From Paraburkholderia tagetis (GTDB lineage: Bacteria > Pseudomonadota > Gammaproteobacteria > Burkholderiales > Burkholderiaceae), in the NCBI RefSeq assembly GCF_022213065.1, contig NZ_JAKLJA010000001.1:558001-622000 (forward strand): a stretch of DNA of 64,000 bases, given 5' to 3'. This document shows positions 15,545 through 23,380 of the stretch, in pieces. Below the pieces are notes generated by a model that made no database searches, had not been told where the DNA came from, and saw only the letters and a program-made list of their open reading frames with translations. Position 1 is the stretch's first letter; every line of letters begins with the position of its first letter. The position numbers and the translations under genes are program-made.

Positions 15545-16254
15545 CAGTCGACCTTTCCGCGATAGCTATCGGACGTCAGATCGAACTGGTTCGACGGACG
15601 CGGAAACCACTGCGACAGTTGCTCGAACGAGTCGCGCACCTTCATGATCCCGCCGAACACTTCGAGATCTCCCAGGCCACCCACGACGAACATCAGCGGG
15701 CTGTCGGCGTCCTTCGTGAAGAATCGGATGCTTCCGAAATGCTGGCCGAGCAGCAGCGCGTCCTTCAAGTATGTCGGGTTGATCGCTCCCGAGATGCCCT
15801 CGCGGTAGCCGATAGCCGACGCGACGTTCTCGATACGCGGGAACGTGCCTTCGATCAGCGAGCGGCCCGGCTGAATGAACTGCGGCTGCCCCAGTTCGTC
15901 GTTGATCATTGAGGCGCCGTTCGACATCACGTCCAGGGTGCTCTTTGCGTTGCAACTCTTCAGCGAGTCCTTCTTCACCGAGACGATGATCTCGTTCTCG
16001 ACGTAGCCGTGCTGATCGCGGATAACGATGTAACGGTGGCCATCCGTCGCGACGATCATTGCCGTGTCGTCTTCCAACGGCCGAATGTTCATGCCGTTGA
16101 GGTAATAGCGAATGTCGTTCTGCGGCATGAAGGGGAATGCCAGCTTGATCGTCATCGAGTTGACACGCGCGACCATGCGCGCGGGCGCGCTGAAATCGAC
16201 GTCGGCCGGCGGCATGCCTTCGATCGACATCTGAGCCTCGTTCGGTACGTTCAT
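15544..16254 (-). CDS. Clamp-like (DnaN-type) phage protein
   Basis: 236 residues. The central part, YYLNGMNIRPLEDDTAMIVA followed by TDGHRYIVI, resembles the beta-clamp signature (NGI...L..VATDGHRL), and the later GTFPRIENV resembles the PDF/YP-type strand of clamps. The protein is shorter than a bacterial clamp (about 366 residues), as in phage clamp-like proteins. Adjacent genes encode an exonuclease and recombination proteins, fitting a replication/recombination role. AAGGA precedes the ATG. Confidence 0.65.
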   Translation of the reverse strand: MNVPNEAQMSIEGMPPADVDFSAPARMVARVNSMTIKLAFPFMPQNDIRYYLNGMNIRPLEDDTAMIVATDGHRYIVIRDQHGYVENEIIVSVKKDSLKSCNAKSTLDVMSNGASMINDELGQPQFIQPGRSLIEGTFPRIENVASAIGYREGISGAINPTYLKDALLLGQHFGSIRFFTKDADSPLMFVVGGLGDLEVFGGIMKVRDSFEQLSQWFPRPSNQFDLTSDSYRGKVD

Positions 16255-16288
16255 CAGGGTTCCTTCTGGTGCGGGTGACGGGGATGAA

Positions 16289-16906
16289 TCAGGCTGCTTT
16301 CACGGCGTGGCGCTTGATGCCGTAGTACACGTCGCGGCAGGCGGCCAGATCGACCGCGGCGTTATGCGCGCCCACAAGATCGTTGCCAGTGAAAAACTTG
16401 TACGCCTCGCCGAGGTTCGGCGACTTCGCGTGCTTGCGGCCCGCGGCAAGCATCTTGGCCGTCGGCGGCAGGTTGATGATCTTCGTGCTGCGACCCTGGG
16501 TGCAGAACGCGGCGCCGGCCTTCCACTCGTCATGGAACGGATCGTCGGCATCGAGCTCGCGGAAGTACTCGATGCGCAGCATCCGCGCGTCGAACGATTC
16601 GTTGTGCGCGACGCGCATCGTGCAGCGCTTCCAGAGGTCGGTGAACTGGCGCAGCGCGTCGGTGAGCGGAATGCCTTCGGAGACCGCCCGAGCCGTGGTG
16701 ATGCCGGTCAGCTCCTCGAGCTCGGCCGGGATCGTCCAGCCGGTCGGCTTGATCAGCACATCCATGGACGCGATCACATTGCCGTTTCGCTCGTCGCATA
16801 GCTCGGCCGCGAGTTGCGTAACATGCGGCTGCGACGGATCCTCGGACGGCAGATTCCATTGCGGGACGCCATTCGTCTCCGTATCGTAGAAAAGGATGAG
16901 TTCCAT
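16289..16906 (-). CDS. DnaQ-like 3'-5' exonuclease
   Basis: 205 residues with the DEDDh exonuclease motifs: Exo I DTET (8-11), Exo II AHNESFDARML, and Exo III HNAAVDLAACRDVYY. It is the size of a stand-alone exonuclease or epsilon-like subunit and probably removes 3' ends during phage recombination or repair. It lies between the SbcC-like ATPase and the clamp-like gene in the same operon. Confidence 0.9.
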   Translation of the reverse strand: MELILFYDTETNGVPQWNLPSEDPSQPHVTQLAAELCDERNGNVIASMDVLIKPTGWTIPAELEELTGITTARAVSEGIPLTDALRQFTDLWKRCTMRVAHNESFDARMLRIEYFRELDADDPFHDEWKAGAAFCTQGRSTKIINLPPTAKMLAAGRKHAKSPNLGEAYKFFTGNDLVGAHNAAVDLAACRDVYYGIKRHAVKAA

Positions 16907-16939
16907 GCGTATGCCCTTTGTTGGTTTGGGTTGCGACAG

Positions 16940-18757
16940 TCAAGCGGCTTCGGCGAGCCGGGCGGCGAGCAACTCGCCGTTTTCAATCCAGTGCGCGCGC
17001 GTCGTGGCGGGCAGGCCTTCGGGCACTTTCTTGAGCGTGCCGAACACCAGCGCCGTGCAGATCTCGCCCTGCGTGGCCATGTCATCCAGCAACGCGAGCA
17101 GATCGCCGCGGCCCTTCAGGTCGAGCACGTCGAAGCGATCGAAGAAAGCGATGCGCGTCTCGGACAGCACCGCGATCGTCAGCGCGATCAACGCGTCGAC
17201 CCGGTACTTTTCGGACTCGCTCAGGAGCGAATAGAGGCGGCCGCCGGCGCGGATCGTCATATCGGAATCGAGTGAGGGCACAGCCCACTCGGCAAAGGCG
17301 GCAAGTTCGGCGAGGCGCCCGTTTATGGGAGCAATCGCCTGGGCGAGCATCTCGCCGGGGATTCCGTCCGGTGCCAGCGCGCCGGCGATTTCGAGCCACT
17401 GAATGATGTCGACGTGGTGCGCGGCCGCGGCCTTCGTCTTGTCGGCTGCAGCGTCGGCGGCGCGCTTGGCATTGTTCAAGCGGTCGAGTTCGGTGCGCAG
17501 CGCGTCACGCTGGGCGGTGGCAGCGGTCACCGTCGTGCGCGCGCCGCTCACCTGCTCTTCCGTGACGGCCTCGACGTCGGACTTCAGCTTGAGCGCCTCG
17601 GTGGCCGCGCGCGCCGCGGCGAGATCGCGCTCGTCGTTCTCGACGGCACGCTTCATCATGTCGCGCGCTTTCGTCAGCTCGGGCAGACGGGCGCGCGTCT
17701 CGGCGTCGCCACCGGTCTGCGCCAGCGGCCCGTACTGCTCTTCATAGGCCTGCAGCGCATCGGCGATCGCCGTCAGGTCGAACTCATCCCATTTCGCGAT
17801 TTCACCGTTCAGGTGATAACCTGCGACGCCGTCGGAGTCGGCCATGATGTTCGCGAACTCGCCGACGCCGCGCGCCAGATCGTGCACAAGGCCCTCGCGG
17901 GGCGCCACGCCGGCGCGCTGCTGCGCTTCGGTCAGTGAGGCCTCTGCGGCTTCGAGATGCAACTTGTCGGTGGCCAGCTTCGCTTCGATGCGCGTCACGC
18001 TCTCGGCCAGGTCAGCGCTGCGCGTCGCAGCCTCGCGCGAAGCCTGGTACGTGCGGTGCTTTTCCTGCAGGGTGCCGAGTTGAGTGTTCGCTTCAGCGAC
18101 GCGCCCCTCGACCGCCTTCAGCTGCTCGCTGATGTCGGCGTGCCGTTTCGCGTCGAACTGCGGTATTTCCGCTTGCCAGTCTTCGCCTTTCTCGCTGCCC
18201 CACTGCTCACCGGTCACCGATTTCCACGCGCCCTTCGCTTCGCGCGCCTCGTCCTCTGCGAACTTGACCGCCGCCGGGAATCCAGAGCGCAGCATCGGCA
18301 GTACCTTCTCGACCTTCTTGCCATCGAGCTTGCGCGCGGCCAGGAGAGCCTTGATCTTTTCCGGCGTGGCGCGCAGACCGGTGAGGTCGAACAGGAATGT
18401 GCGACGCTCGTCGGCCTTCATCTGCGCGAAGCGTTCCGGAGTCGTGAGGTACGGCAGCGCGCCAACGTAGGCCTGAACGGCTACATGTTTGCCGTCCGGC
18501 AGTGTGAGGCTCGCGGGACCCGCGTCAGTGTCCAGCGACACCACGGCCTTTTTGGCGCCCTCGCTGACCATCGACGGATATTCCTTCTTGTATTCGACAC
18601 GCGAAACGTCGCCGGTGAGCGCCGCAATGATGGCCTCGCGAAGGCTGCTCTTGCCCGCGCCATTCAGGCCGGCGAACAAGGTGACAGGCGTGTCGATCTC
18701 GACGTCGATTGAGCGCGCGCCGGCGAAACTCTTTGCAGTGATGTGCTGAATCTTCAT
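16940..18757 (-). CDS. SbcC/RecF-like AAA ATPase
   Basis: 605 residues. Walker A GLNGAGKSS is at 30-38. Long coiled coils cover the middle (for example AEASLTEAQQ, ERDLAAARAATEALKLK), and the C-terminal ATPase half has LLSESEKYRVDALIALTIAV (ABC-signature region) and FFDRFDVLD (Walker B region). This is the SMC/SbcC/RecF organisation used in DNA-end processing. The start at 18757 gives the typical MKIQHITAKSF opening. It is co-transcribed with RecT-like and nuclease genes. Confidence 0.85.
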   Translation of the reverse strand: MKIQHITAKSFAGARSIDVEIDTPVTLFAGLNGAGKSSLREAIIAALTGDVSRVEYKKEYPSMVSEGAKKAVVSLDTDAGPASLTLPDGKHVAVQAYVGALPYLTTPERFAQMKADERRTFLFDLTGLRATPEKIKALLAARKLDGKKVEKVLPMLRSGFPAAVKFAEDEAREAKGAWKSVTGEQWGSEKGEDWQAEIPQFDAKRHADISEQLKAVEGRVAEANTQLGTLQEKHRTYQASREAATRSADLAESVTRIEAKLATDKLHLEAAEASLTEAQQRAGVAPREGLVHDLARGVGEFANIMADSDGVAGYHLNGEIAKWDEFDLTAIADALQAYEEQYGPLAQTGGDAETRARLPELTKARDMMKRAVENDERDLAAARAATEALKLKSDVEAVTEEQVSGARTTVTAATAQRDALRTELDRLNNAKRAADAAADKTKAAAAHHVDIIQWLEIAGALAPDGIPGEMLAQAIAPINGRLAELAAFAEWAVPSLDSDMTIRAGGRLYSLLSESEKYRVDALIALTIAVLSETRIAFFDRFDVLDLKGRGDLLALLDDMATQGEICTALVFGTLKKVPEGLPATTRAHWIENGELLAARLAEAA

Positions 18758-18855
18758 GTCAGGTTCTCGGGTTGGGTGGGACTCGCCGACAGCGGGGGCG
18801 TAGATCAACGCTCGGGGGCTAAATACGCCGTTGCCACCGGGAGTCCCATAGACGG

Positions 18856-20073
18856 TTACTCAACGCTCGGCGCGGCGCCGCGCGCGCGGCGAGCGGTGCG
18901 TTCGAACTTCTGGCGAAGTGAAACGGCGATGGCAGTCAGCCGCTCCTCGGCATCCGGATCCGGCACATCGGCGATCAGCGCGATCGCGGCGTTGAGTTCG
19001 TCGCTGTTGCTCGCGGCATTCAGGCGCTCGGCGATCTTCGCCTCGGGCAGCGGCTCGGACTTCGCGACGGTCTGCGCAGGAGCCGCGCTCTGGCCATCCG
19101 GGCTGGTCGTTTCGCCATGCTCGGCGCCCTGCTGATGGACTTCGCTTGCCGGATCGGGCTGCTCGGTGCTTGCCGCAGTTTGCTGCGCCTGTTCGGCGCG
19201 CTGCGCTGCGGGCGAGATGTTTGAGCGGCGCAGCGATTCAACGTCAACGGCATAGGAGCCATCGGGCTGCTGCGTCACATCGATCGTGTCGACCGCTTCC
19301 TCGGTCGTGTGACCCATGCCCATGACGATGTCGGGCGCGTGAATGTTTCCGAAGAACGAGCCGGCGCGGTACTGCAGCATCAGGTACTTCATTTCCGTCT
19401 GCCACTTGCTGCCCGGCTTCGCATACCAGCCTTCCTCGACCGCCATCTTCATGCTGACGGGCGCGGACTCGATGATCGGCAGCTGGACGTTGCGCGCCTG
19501 CGCGAGCGTCTGCACATTTGCGGGCAGCGCGATCGAACGCGGGATCGTCCAGGCGACGCACACGAGGTTCTCAATCTCGACCTCGTGCTCGGTCATGTCA
19601 TAGCGACGCTGCTGTTTGTTGTAAGCGCCCTTTTCCTTGTATGTGGCCTTGATCATCCCCTTGTTGACGATGTCGAAGCGCAGCGGGTGGAAGCGGCCCG
19701 AAGCATTGATCGCGGCGATGACGAACTTGCCGGACCAGCGGAGCTTGCCCTCGATCACGTCGGCGTTTTGCATCACCGCGGTCACGGACATGCGCACGGC
19801 CTGCGCAACTTCGAGCGCGACCAGACCGTTGCCGACTGCTGACGGGTTGGGGACTTCGACGTCGACGTAGTCTTCGCCTCGACGCTCACGCTTGATGATG
19901 GTCGAACGAAACTGCGCAGGCACAGCGTTGCTCGATGCGAAAGCCGTCGCGATACGCTGCGCGAGCGCGAAGCCCTGCGCGGAGAACATGTCGACGCTGA
20001 CATCCGTGGCGCCGAGCCCATGCGGCTTCTGCGCTACTTCGGCCAGCGGCCGCGATTGATTCGGTGCGTTCAT
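18856..20073 (-). CDS. RecT-like single-strand annealing protein
   Basis: 405 residues. The conserved part spans about 20-270: FSAQGFALAQRIATAFASS, VGNGLVALEVAQAV, VMQNADVIEGKLRWSGKFV. This matches a RecT-type recombinase layout found in Burkholderia phages. The C-terminal third is a low-complexity Q/A/E linker plus a small helical domain (IAERLNAASNSDELNAAIAL). Its partner nuclease is encoded immediately downstream (20085-20885 lies upstream in transcription). Family call is by pattern, so moderately sure. Confidence 0.65.
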   Translation of the reverse strand: MNAPNQSRPLAEVAQKPHGLGATDVSVDMFSAQGFALAQRIATAFASSNAVPAQFRSTIIKRERRGEDYVDVEVPNPSAVGNGLVALEVAQAVRMSVTAVMQNADVIEGKLRWSGKFVIAAINASGRFHPLRFDIVNKGMIKATYKEKGAYNKQQRRYDMTEHEVEIENLVCVAWTIPRSIALPANVQTLAQARNVQLPIIESAPVSMKMAVEEGWYAKPGSKWQTEMKYLMLQYRAGSFFGNIHAPDIVMGMGHTTEEAVDTIDVTQQPDGSYAVDVESLRRSNISPAAQRAEQAQQTAASTEQPDPASEVHQQGAEHGETTSPDGQSAAPAQTVAKSEPLPEAKIAERLNAASNSDELNAAIALIADVPDPDAEERLTAIAVSLRQKFERTARRARGAAPSVE

Positions 20074-20084
20074 GGATTGCCTCG

Positions 20085-20885
20085 TTATTCGTGGTAGATG
20101 CAGGTTTCCCAGCGCGAGCAATATGTCTTGCTGCACAGGTACGACTGCGGATTCGGTGGGAACAGCCCCGCACGGAACATCTCGGCGGCCAGATGGATCA
20201 GGCCTGGCGTCTCGTCATTGCCGATCAGCACGCGCCGCGCATCGAAAACCCGGCTCACTGCGATCGGCGTCTTCGAGGTCGTGCCCAGCCCGATGATTTG
20301 CGCGCCGACCGTGCGCTCGCCGGTCGTCTGCTCGTACATCAGCTGGTACGTGCCGGTCTGCGCCGAGCGCGCCTTGATGTTCGCCTCACCGTTTGTGACG
20401 ACGCGCGCGCCCGTCTTGACGTCGGGGATGATCGAACCATCGAGCGACGACGCAACGCGCGCTCGGTCCATCGTGCCGGTCAGTGTGATCGTCGTGCCGC
20501 CGCCGCAATCGATCGTCAGCGGCTCGAGCGGCATCTCCACCGCCGTGTACGTGAACAGCGGCGCGATCTCCGTGCAATACTTCGAAGTGAGCGCCAGACC
20601 GATGCGCTCGGCTTCCGCGAACTTGATGTTGTCGTTCGAGAAATCGACGTCGTATTCCGGGTGGTGAAGCGTGTCGACGAACGCGCCAGCGGCTTCGTCC
20701 GGCGTGATTTCATTGCCGTTCAGGCGCGCCGAGTCGAATGCGGCCGTGCCGGCGTGCACGCTCGTGCCGAGCAGAGCGCGAAGGCCTGCGGGCTTGCGCT
20801 TGCCGAGGAGATGTTCACCCTCCCACGAATATGCGCAGTCGAAAAACTTGCCGAACGACGAGGCCCGGATACGAAGGTCGCTCAC
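20085..20885 (-). CDS. PD-(D/E)xK (Cas4/RecB-like) nuclease
   Basis: 266 residues from a GTG with GAGGAG upstream. The core has GTSVHAGTAAFD, the catalytic IPDVKTG (D and K of the PD-(D/E)xK motif), a QLMYEQ helix motif, and a C-terminal cysteine set CSKTYCSRWETC likely to hold an Fe-S cluster as in Cas4/AddB nucleases. It pairs naturally with the RecT-like annealing protein encoded next, as an exonuclease-annealase recombination module. Confidence 0.85.
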   Translation of the reverse strand: MSDLRIRASSFGKFFDCAYSWEGEHLLGKRKPAGLRALLGTSVHAGTAAFDSARLNGNEITPDEAAGAFVDTLHHPEYDVDFSNDNIKFAEAERIGLALTSKYCTEIAPLFTYTAVEMPLEPLTIDCGGGTTITLTGTMDRARVASSLDGSIIPDVKTGARVVTNGEANIKARSAQTGTYQLMYEQTTGERTVGAQIIGLGTTSKTPIAVSRVFDARRVLIGNDETPGLIHLAAEMFRAGLFPPNPQSYLCSKTYCSRWETCIYHE

Positions 20886-21049
20886 GTCGTGCTCCTCGAG
20901 GTGGCCATCTGCATGCGAAGCGCCTGCGTATCGCTCGCGCCCCAACCATGAGCTACGAGTAGCAGCGCGAAGCAAATTACGATGCCGAGCCAGTACGCGA
21001 GCAGCGTGTTGCGCGCGACCCAGCGGTCGAAAGCGCGGAGAAACTTCAT
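20882..21049 (-). CDS. Small single-pass membrane protein
   Basis: 55 residues: a basic N-terminus (MKFLRAFDRWVARN), one transmembrane helix (LLAYWLGIVICFALLLVAHG), and a short polar tail. It overlaps the nuclease start by 4 bases. Function unknown. Confidence 0.55.
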   Translation of the reverse strand: MKFLRAFDRWVARNTLLAYWLGIVICFALLLVAHGWGASDTQALRMQMATSRSTT

Positions 21050-21276
21050 GCCAGACCTCGCACATTCGAATGGGTGAAGACGCGTGCGATGCTCGGCGGC
21101 ACGTAACCGGTGCTGATCGGCGTGCACGGCAACACACCGCGACGCACAAGTGCCTCCTTCGCCTCGCGCTGACGACGCGCTGTGCGCGAGCACAACGCCT
21201 CGTACTGCAGCTCGCGCACTCGCTCACGGGTGATGCTCGGCGCACGATGGCGGAAAATGGTCAGTCGCAGTTTCAT
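21046..21276 (-). CDS. Small basic hypothetical protein
   Basis: 76 residues, very Arg-rich (TRERVRELQYEALCSRTARR). ATGA overlap with the following gene. No recognised family; the basic character suggests nucleic-acid contact. Confidence 0.5.
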   Translation of the reverse strand: MKLRLTIFRHRAPSITRERVRELQYEALCSRTARRQREAKEALVRRGVLPCTPISTGYVPPSIARVFTHSNVRGLA

Positions 21277-21277
21277 G

Positions 21278-21427
21278 TCAGTTCCAGAAAGGAAACAGCA
21301 CATTGATCAGAGGCTGCCCAAGCACGTTGATCAGCACTGCAACGGCGAAAAGCACGCCGAAGACAATGCAGATTGCCGTGCGAATCGCGTGGGCCATCTC
21401 AAAGTCCGATTGGGTATAGGTATTCAT
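21278..21427 (-). CDS. Small membrane protein
   Basis: 49 residues, MNTYTQSDFEMAHAIRT followed by a hydrophobic helix (AICIVFGVLFAVAVLINVLG). It is tightly packed between neighbours. A phage accessory membrane peptide; function unknown. Confidence 0.5.
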   Translation of the reverse strand: MNTYTQSDFEMAHAIRTAICIVFGVLFAVAVLINVLGQPLINVLFPFWN

Positions 21428-21555
21428 CACAGCAGGCACACTTGCTTCATCAAGTCGACCGTACGGCGGTAGACCGTCTTGTTGAGCCACGGAACAAAGC
21501 AGTACTCGTCGTATGCGTTGCAGCCGATCACGAGAAAGGTGTGAAGACGGTTCAT
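21427..21555 (-). CDS. Very small hypothetical protein
   Basis: 42 residues, MNRLHTFLVIGCNAYDEYCF to KQVCLL. It overlaps its downstream neighbour by one base and starts just after the zinc-ribbon gene. Support is only operon packing and an upstream GAGGTCTGA-like site, so it is tentative. Confidence 0.4.
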   Translation of the reverse strand: MNRLHTFLVIGCNAYDEYCFVPWLNKTVYRRTVDLMKQVCLL

Positions 21556-21556
21556 T

Positions 21557-21817
21557 TCAGACCTCGTCAAAGAGGCGAACGTGTCGAGCAACCGGCTCGT
21601 CAGCACCATCCTTCGGATCTTGCAGATCCTCGCCGCAGTTCGGGCAGACATCGCGCCAATCGTGATGTACACCCTTATTGCCCCAGTATTCGAATCTACC
21701 GATGCCGTGGTCCGCGCGAACTGCATGCACGTTGTGCTCGCAGTTCCAGCAGAAGCCGTAACGGCCTTCGACAGGTTCAACATCGGGCTCGGCAAACAAC
21801 ATGTGAAATGCGCTCAT
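21557..21817 (-). CDS. Small zinc-ribbon protein
   Basis: 86 residues with two Cys pairs, CWNCEHN and CPNCGEDL, plus several His, giving a zinc-ribbon-like site. No further assignment is possible. First gene after the structured gap 21818-22166. Confidence 0.55.
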   Translation of the reverse strand: MSAFHMLFAEPDVEPVEGRYGFCWNCEHNVHAVRADHGIGRFEYWGNKGVHHDWRDVCPNCGEDLQDPKDGADEPVARHVRLFDEV

Positions 21818-22166
21818 GATCTGCACTCCGAAATTAGTGCCGGGCATCCCACCCGAACAAGGCACTCTTGTGAGCCGTGCTGGCTTTGCGTTGCCACCCT
21901 CAGAAGTGATCGGTCAGCGCTCGTATAAGGCAACGTTGCGCCGCGCTCTCGTGTCCTGGAAGCGTTTCACCGGGGCCCGGCCGGTGACGCCAACCGATCA
22001 CTGCTGAAGGTGCCGGTTACCCTTCGTCCGGCGCCGCGTGTGTTCTCTCCTACTGCGGCGGGTGACCGACAGACCCCTCCTGTCGGCTAGAGGCCCACGC
22101 CTGCAACTTCCGCGTGGGTGCTGCGGGGAATCGCCCCTTTGAGTTCGATTGGAAATTGATAAATGA
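21818..22166. other. Structured gene-free gap downstream of DGR target 3
   Basis: About 350 bases without a credible gene but full of perfect stems. A 10-bp inverted repeat AGTGATCGGT/ACCGATCACT (21905-21914, 21993-22002) encloses the hairpin TCACCGG-N7-CCGGTGA (21967-21987). CCGACAG-N7-CTGTCGG (22066-22086) and CCCACGC-N11-GCGTGGG (22094-22118) follow. No T-run follows these stems on the minus strand. It could be a structured RNA in the leftward transcript, a processing region, or a remnant of an inserted element. Confidence 0.5.
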
Positions 22167-22547
22167 TTAAATGGGCAATCTGCGGACGGCACGCGCGCGG
22201 CAAAGGTTGAGGACCTTGTGGCTGATGAGCTGGTTGCCGTTGCCGAAGAGCTGACACCAGGCGAACGCGTCGCTGTATTCCTCAATCGACCAGTACCAGT
22301 CTTCCTCGAACTGCTCGCCCAGATTGGCGAACAAAAGCGATTGCTCGCGGCGCGTGGGCAGTTCGCCACCAATCGAAGCGGCCCACTCCTTTGCGTTGTG
22401 CCACGTGCCATCGTCGATGTCGCCGGGCAGGAGGATCACGTGATGGTTCGGTGCGCCATCCTTTCCGAGCAGAACGCCTGCGTAGTGCTCGCCCTCATCC
22501 AGCTTCGGAAAATTGATCGATACGGTCTCGCTAATTTGGTTTTCCAT
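22167..22547 (-). CDS. DGR target protein 3, remote (DUF1566/CLec-like)
   Basis: 126 residues, homologous to targets 1 and 2: YAGVLLGKDGAPNHHVILLPG, ELPTRREQSLLFANL, EDWYWSIEEYS, FAWCQLF and C-terminal CRARAVRRL. GGAGAAG precedes the ATG. The variable repeat occupies the last 31 codons. Two features of target 1 (PTRREQSLLFANL) and the 3' flank of target 2 are shared, so the three genes are paralogues. It lies about 9.3 kb from the template repeat in the same transcription unit. Confidence 0.9.
   Translation of the reverse strand: MENQISETVSINFPKLDEGEHYAGVLLGKDGAPNHHVILLPGDIDDGTWHNAKEWAASIGGELPTRREQSLLFANLGEQFEEDWYWSIEEYSDAFAWCQLFGNGNQLISHKVLNLCRARAVRRLPI
22177..22269 (-). repeat. DGR variable repeat 3 (VR3), remote
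   Basis: A 93-bp gapless match to TR with 14 differences, all at TR adenines. The invariant 3' 27 bases and the 5' FAW-coding bases are identical to TR. Encoded variable residues are more hydrophobic (L, I, V) than in VR1, indicating a different binding surface. Confidence 0.97.
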
Positions 22548-22599
22548 GACTTCTCCGTAGGACTACAAATCGAAATAGATAAAGCTCGGGGCGAATGCT

Positions 22600-22722
22600 T
22601 TAGAGACCGCCGAGTTCGGGAAAACAACCAGCTGCGATAAGGGACGCCGCGATGCGGCGAAGCTCAGGCGAGTTGGGTAGGTCGGCGCGTAGCTCGATCA
22701 GATCCCGTGCGTTCTGGCTCAT
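22600..22722 (-). CDS. Very small hypothetical protein
   Basis: 40 residues, MSQNARDLIELRADLPNSPE then LRRIAASLIAAG. AGGAGAG precedes the ATG, which overlaps the stop of the preceding gene (ATGA). Likely real because of coupling; function unknown. Confidence 0.5.
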   Translation of the reverse strand: MSQNARDLIELRADLPNSPELRRIAASLIAAGCFPELGGL

Positions 22723-22892
22723 GACTTCTCTCCTGCTGGAAGCTTGCGATAGACCTTTGCCTCGGGGTACGAATTCAGCAGACAGCGCTTTGCGGATTCG
22801 ATCTCACGTGGCGTATCGCGAACGGTGATCGAGCACACCAGCTTTCCGCTCAGGAACGCGCCGATCGTGACGATTTTTGGCTGCTCGTTCAC
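22719..22892 (-). CDS. Small hypothetical protein
   Basis: 57 residues from a GTG overlapping the upstream gene: NEQPKIVTIGAFLSGKLV and ESAKRCLLNSYPEAKVYRKL. A small alpha/beta protein; no family recognised. Confidence 0.5.
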   Translation of the reverse strand: MNEQPKIVTIGAFLSGKLVCSITVRDTPREIESAKRCLLNSYPEAKVYRKLPAGEKS

Positions 22893-23203
22893 GCTGCGAG
22901 CGCCTGGAGTCGTGCGCACACTGCAGCGTTCGCCGCGACACGCGCGACTTGAGCCTGCGCACGAGCTGCGCGCGCTGCGGTGATGCGCTTCGATTCTTCG
23001 CACATCTCGACGGCCTGCTCATCGCTGATCTTGCTCAGACCGTTGTGCGGGATGAACGCGTACAACTGCGTGCCGTTGGTGAGGATGTAGGCGCCGGGCT
23101 GGCCGTCGCCGGTTGCTTCGAGGCCGGCGATGACCGTGAGGCTCAGAAAGCCGACGCGCACTGCCTGACCGACTTCCCACGATTGCTTGCTGTTCTTGAC
23201 CAT
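22889..23203 (-). CDS. First gene of the leftward operon, hypothetical
   Basis: 104 residues. A beta-rich N-terminal half (VGQAVRVGFLSLTVIAGLEA, YILTNGTQLYAFIPHNGL) and an alanine/arginine-rich helix at the end. It follows the PL-like promoter by about 35 bases, in the position of the first leftward early gene. Its function is unknown; an N-like antiterminator is not supported by the sequence. Confidence 0.55.
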   Translation of the reverse strand: MVKNSKQSWEVGQAVRVGFLSLTVIAGLEATGDGQPGAYILTNGTQLYAFIPHNGLSKISDEQAVEMCEESKRITAARAARAQAQVARVAANAAVCARLQALAA

Positions 23204-23243
23204 GTCCCGCTCCCGCGTTGTGTTGTGTGCTGCCTTGGAACGA

Positions 23244-23272
23244 ACAATAGCAAATGCTTTTGCTTAACGCAA
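23244..23272 (-). promoter_or_regulatory. PL-like leftward early promoter
   Basis: On the minus strand: -35 TTGCGT, 17-base spacer, -10 TATTGT with an extended TGC just upstream. It overlaps operator sites and lies about 40 bases before the first leftward gene, so it should drive the whole leftward operon under CI control. Confidence 0.55.
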
Positions 23273-23281
23273 GCAAAAGCT
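23249..23281. promoter_or_regulatory. OL-like operator cluster
   Basis: One exact AGCAAATGCT (23249-23258) and two near copies, AGCAAAAGC-type sites at 23255-23264 (minus) and 23272-23281 (plus). The last two form a 25-bp palindrome with 10-bp perfect arms (23256-23265, 23271-23280) and a 5-base centre. It matches the operators upstream of cro, so the same CI/Cro pair should bind both regions. Confidence 0.65.
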
Positions 23282-23380
23282 ATCGTTCACGCGCAAATTT
23301 TTTTGCCTCTGGTCGGGATGTGGTCGTGGATATGAAAAAGTCCGCGCGCGGCGTACTGAGAAAAAAATCTAAGGGACGCG

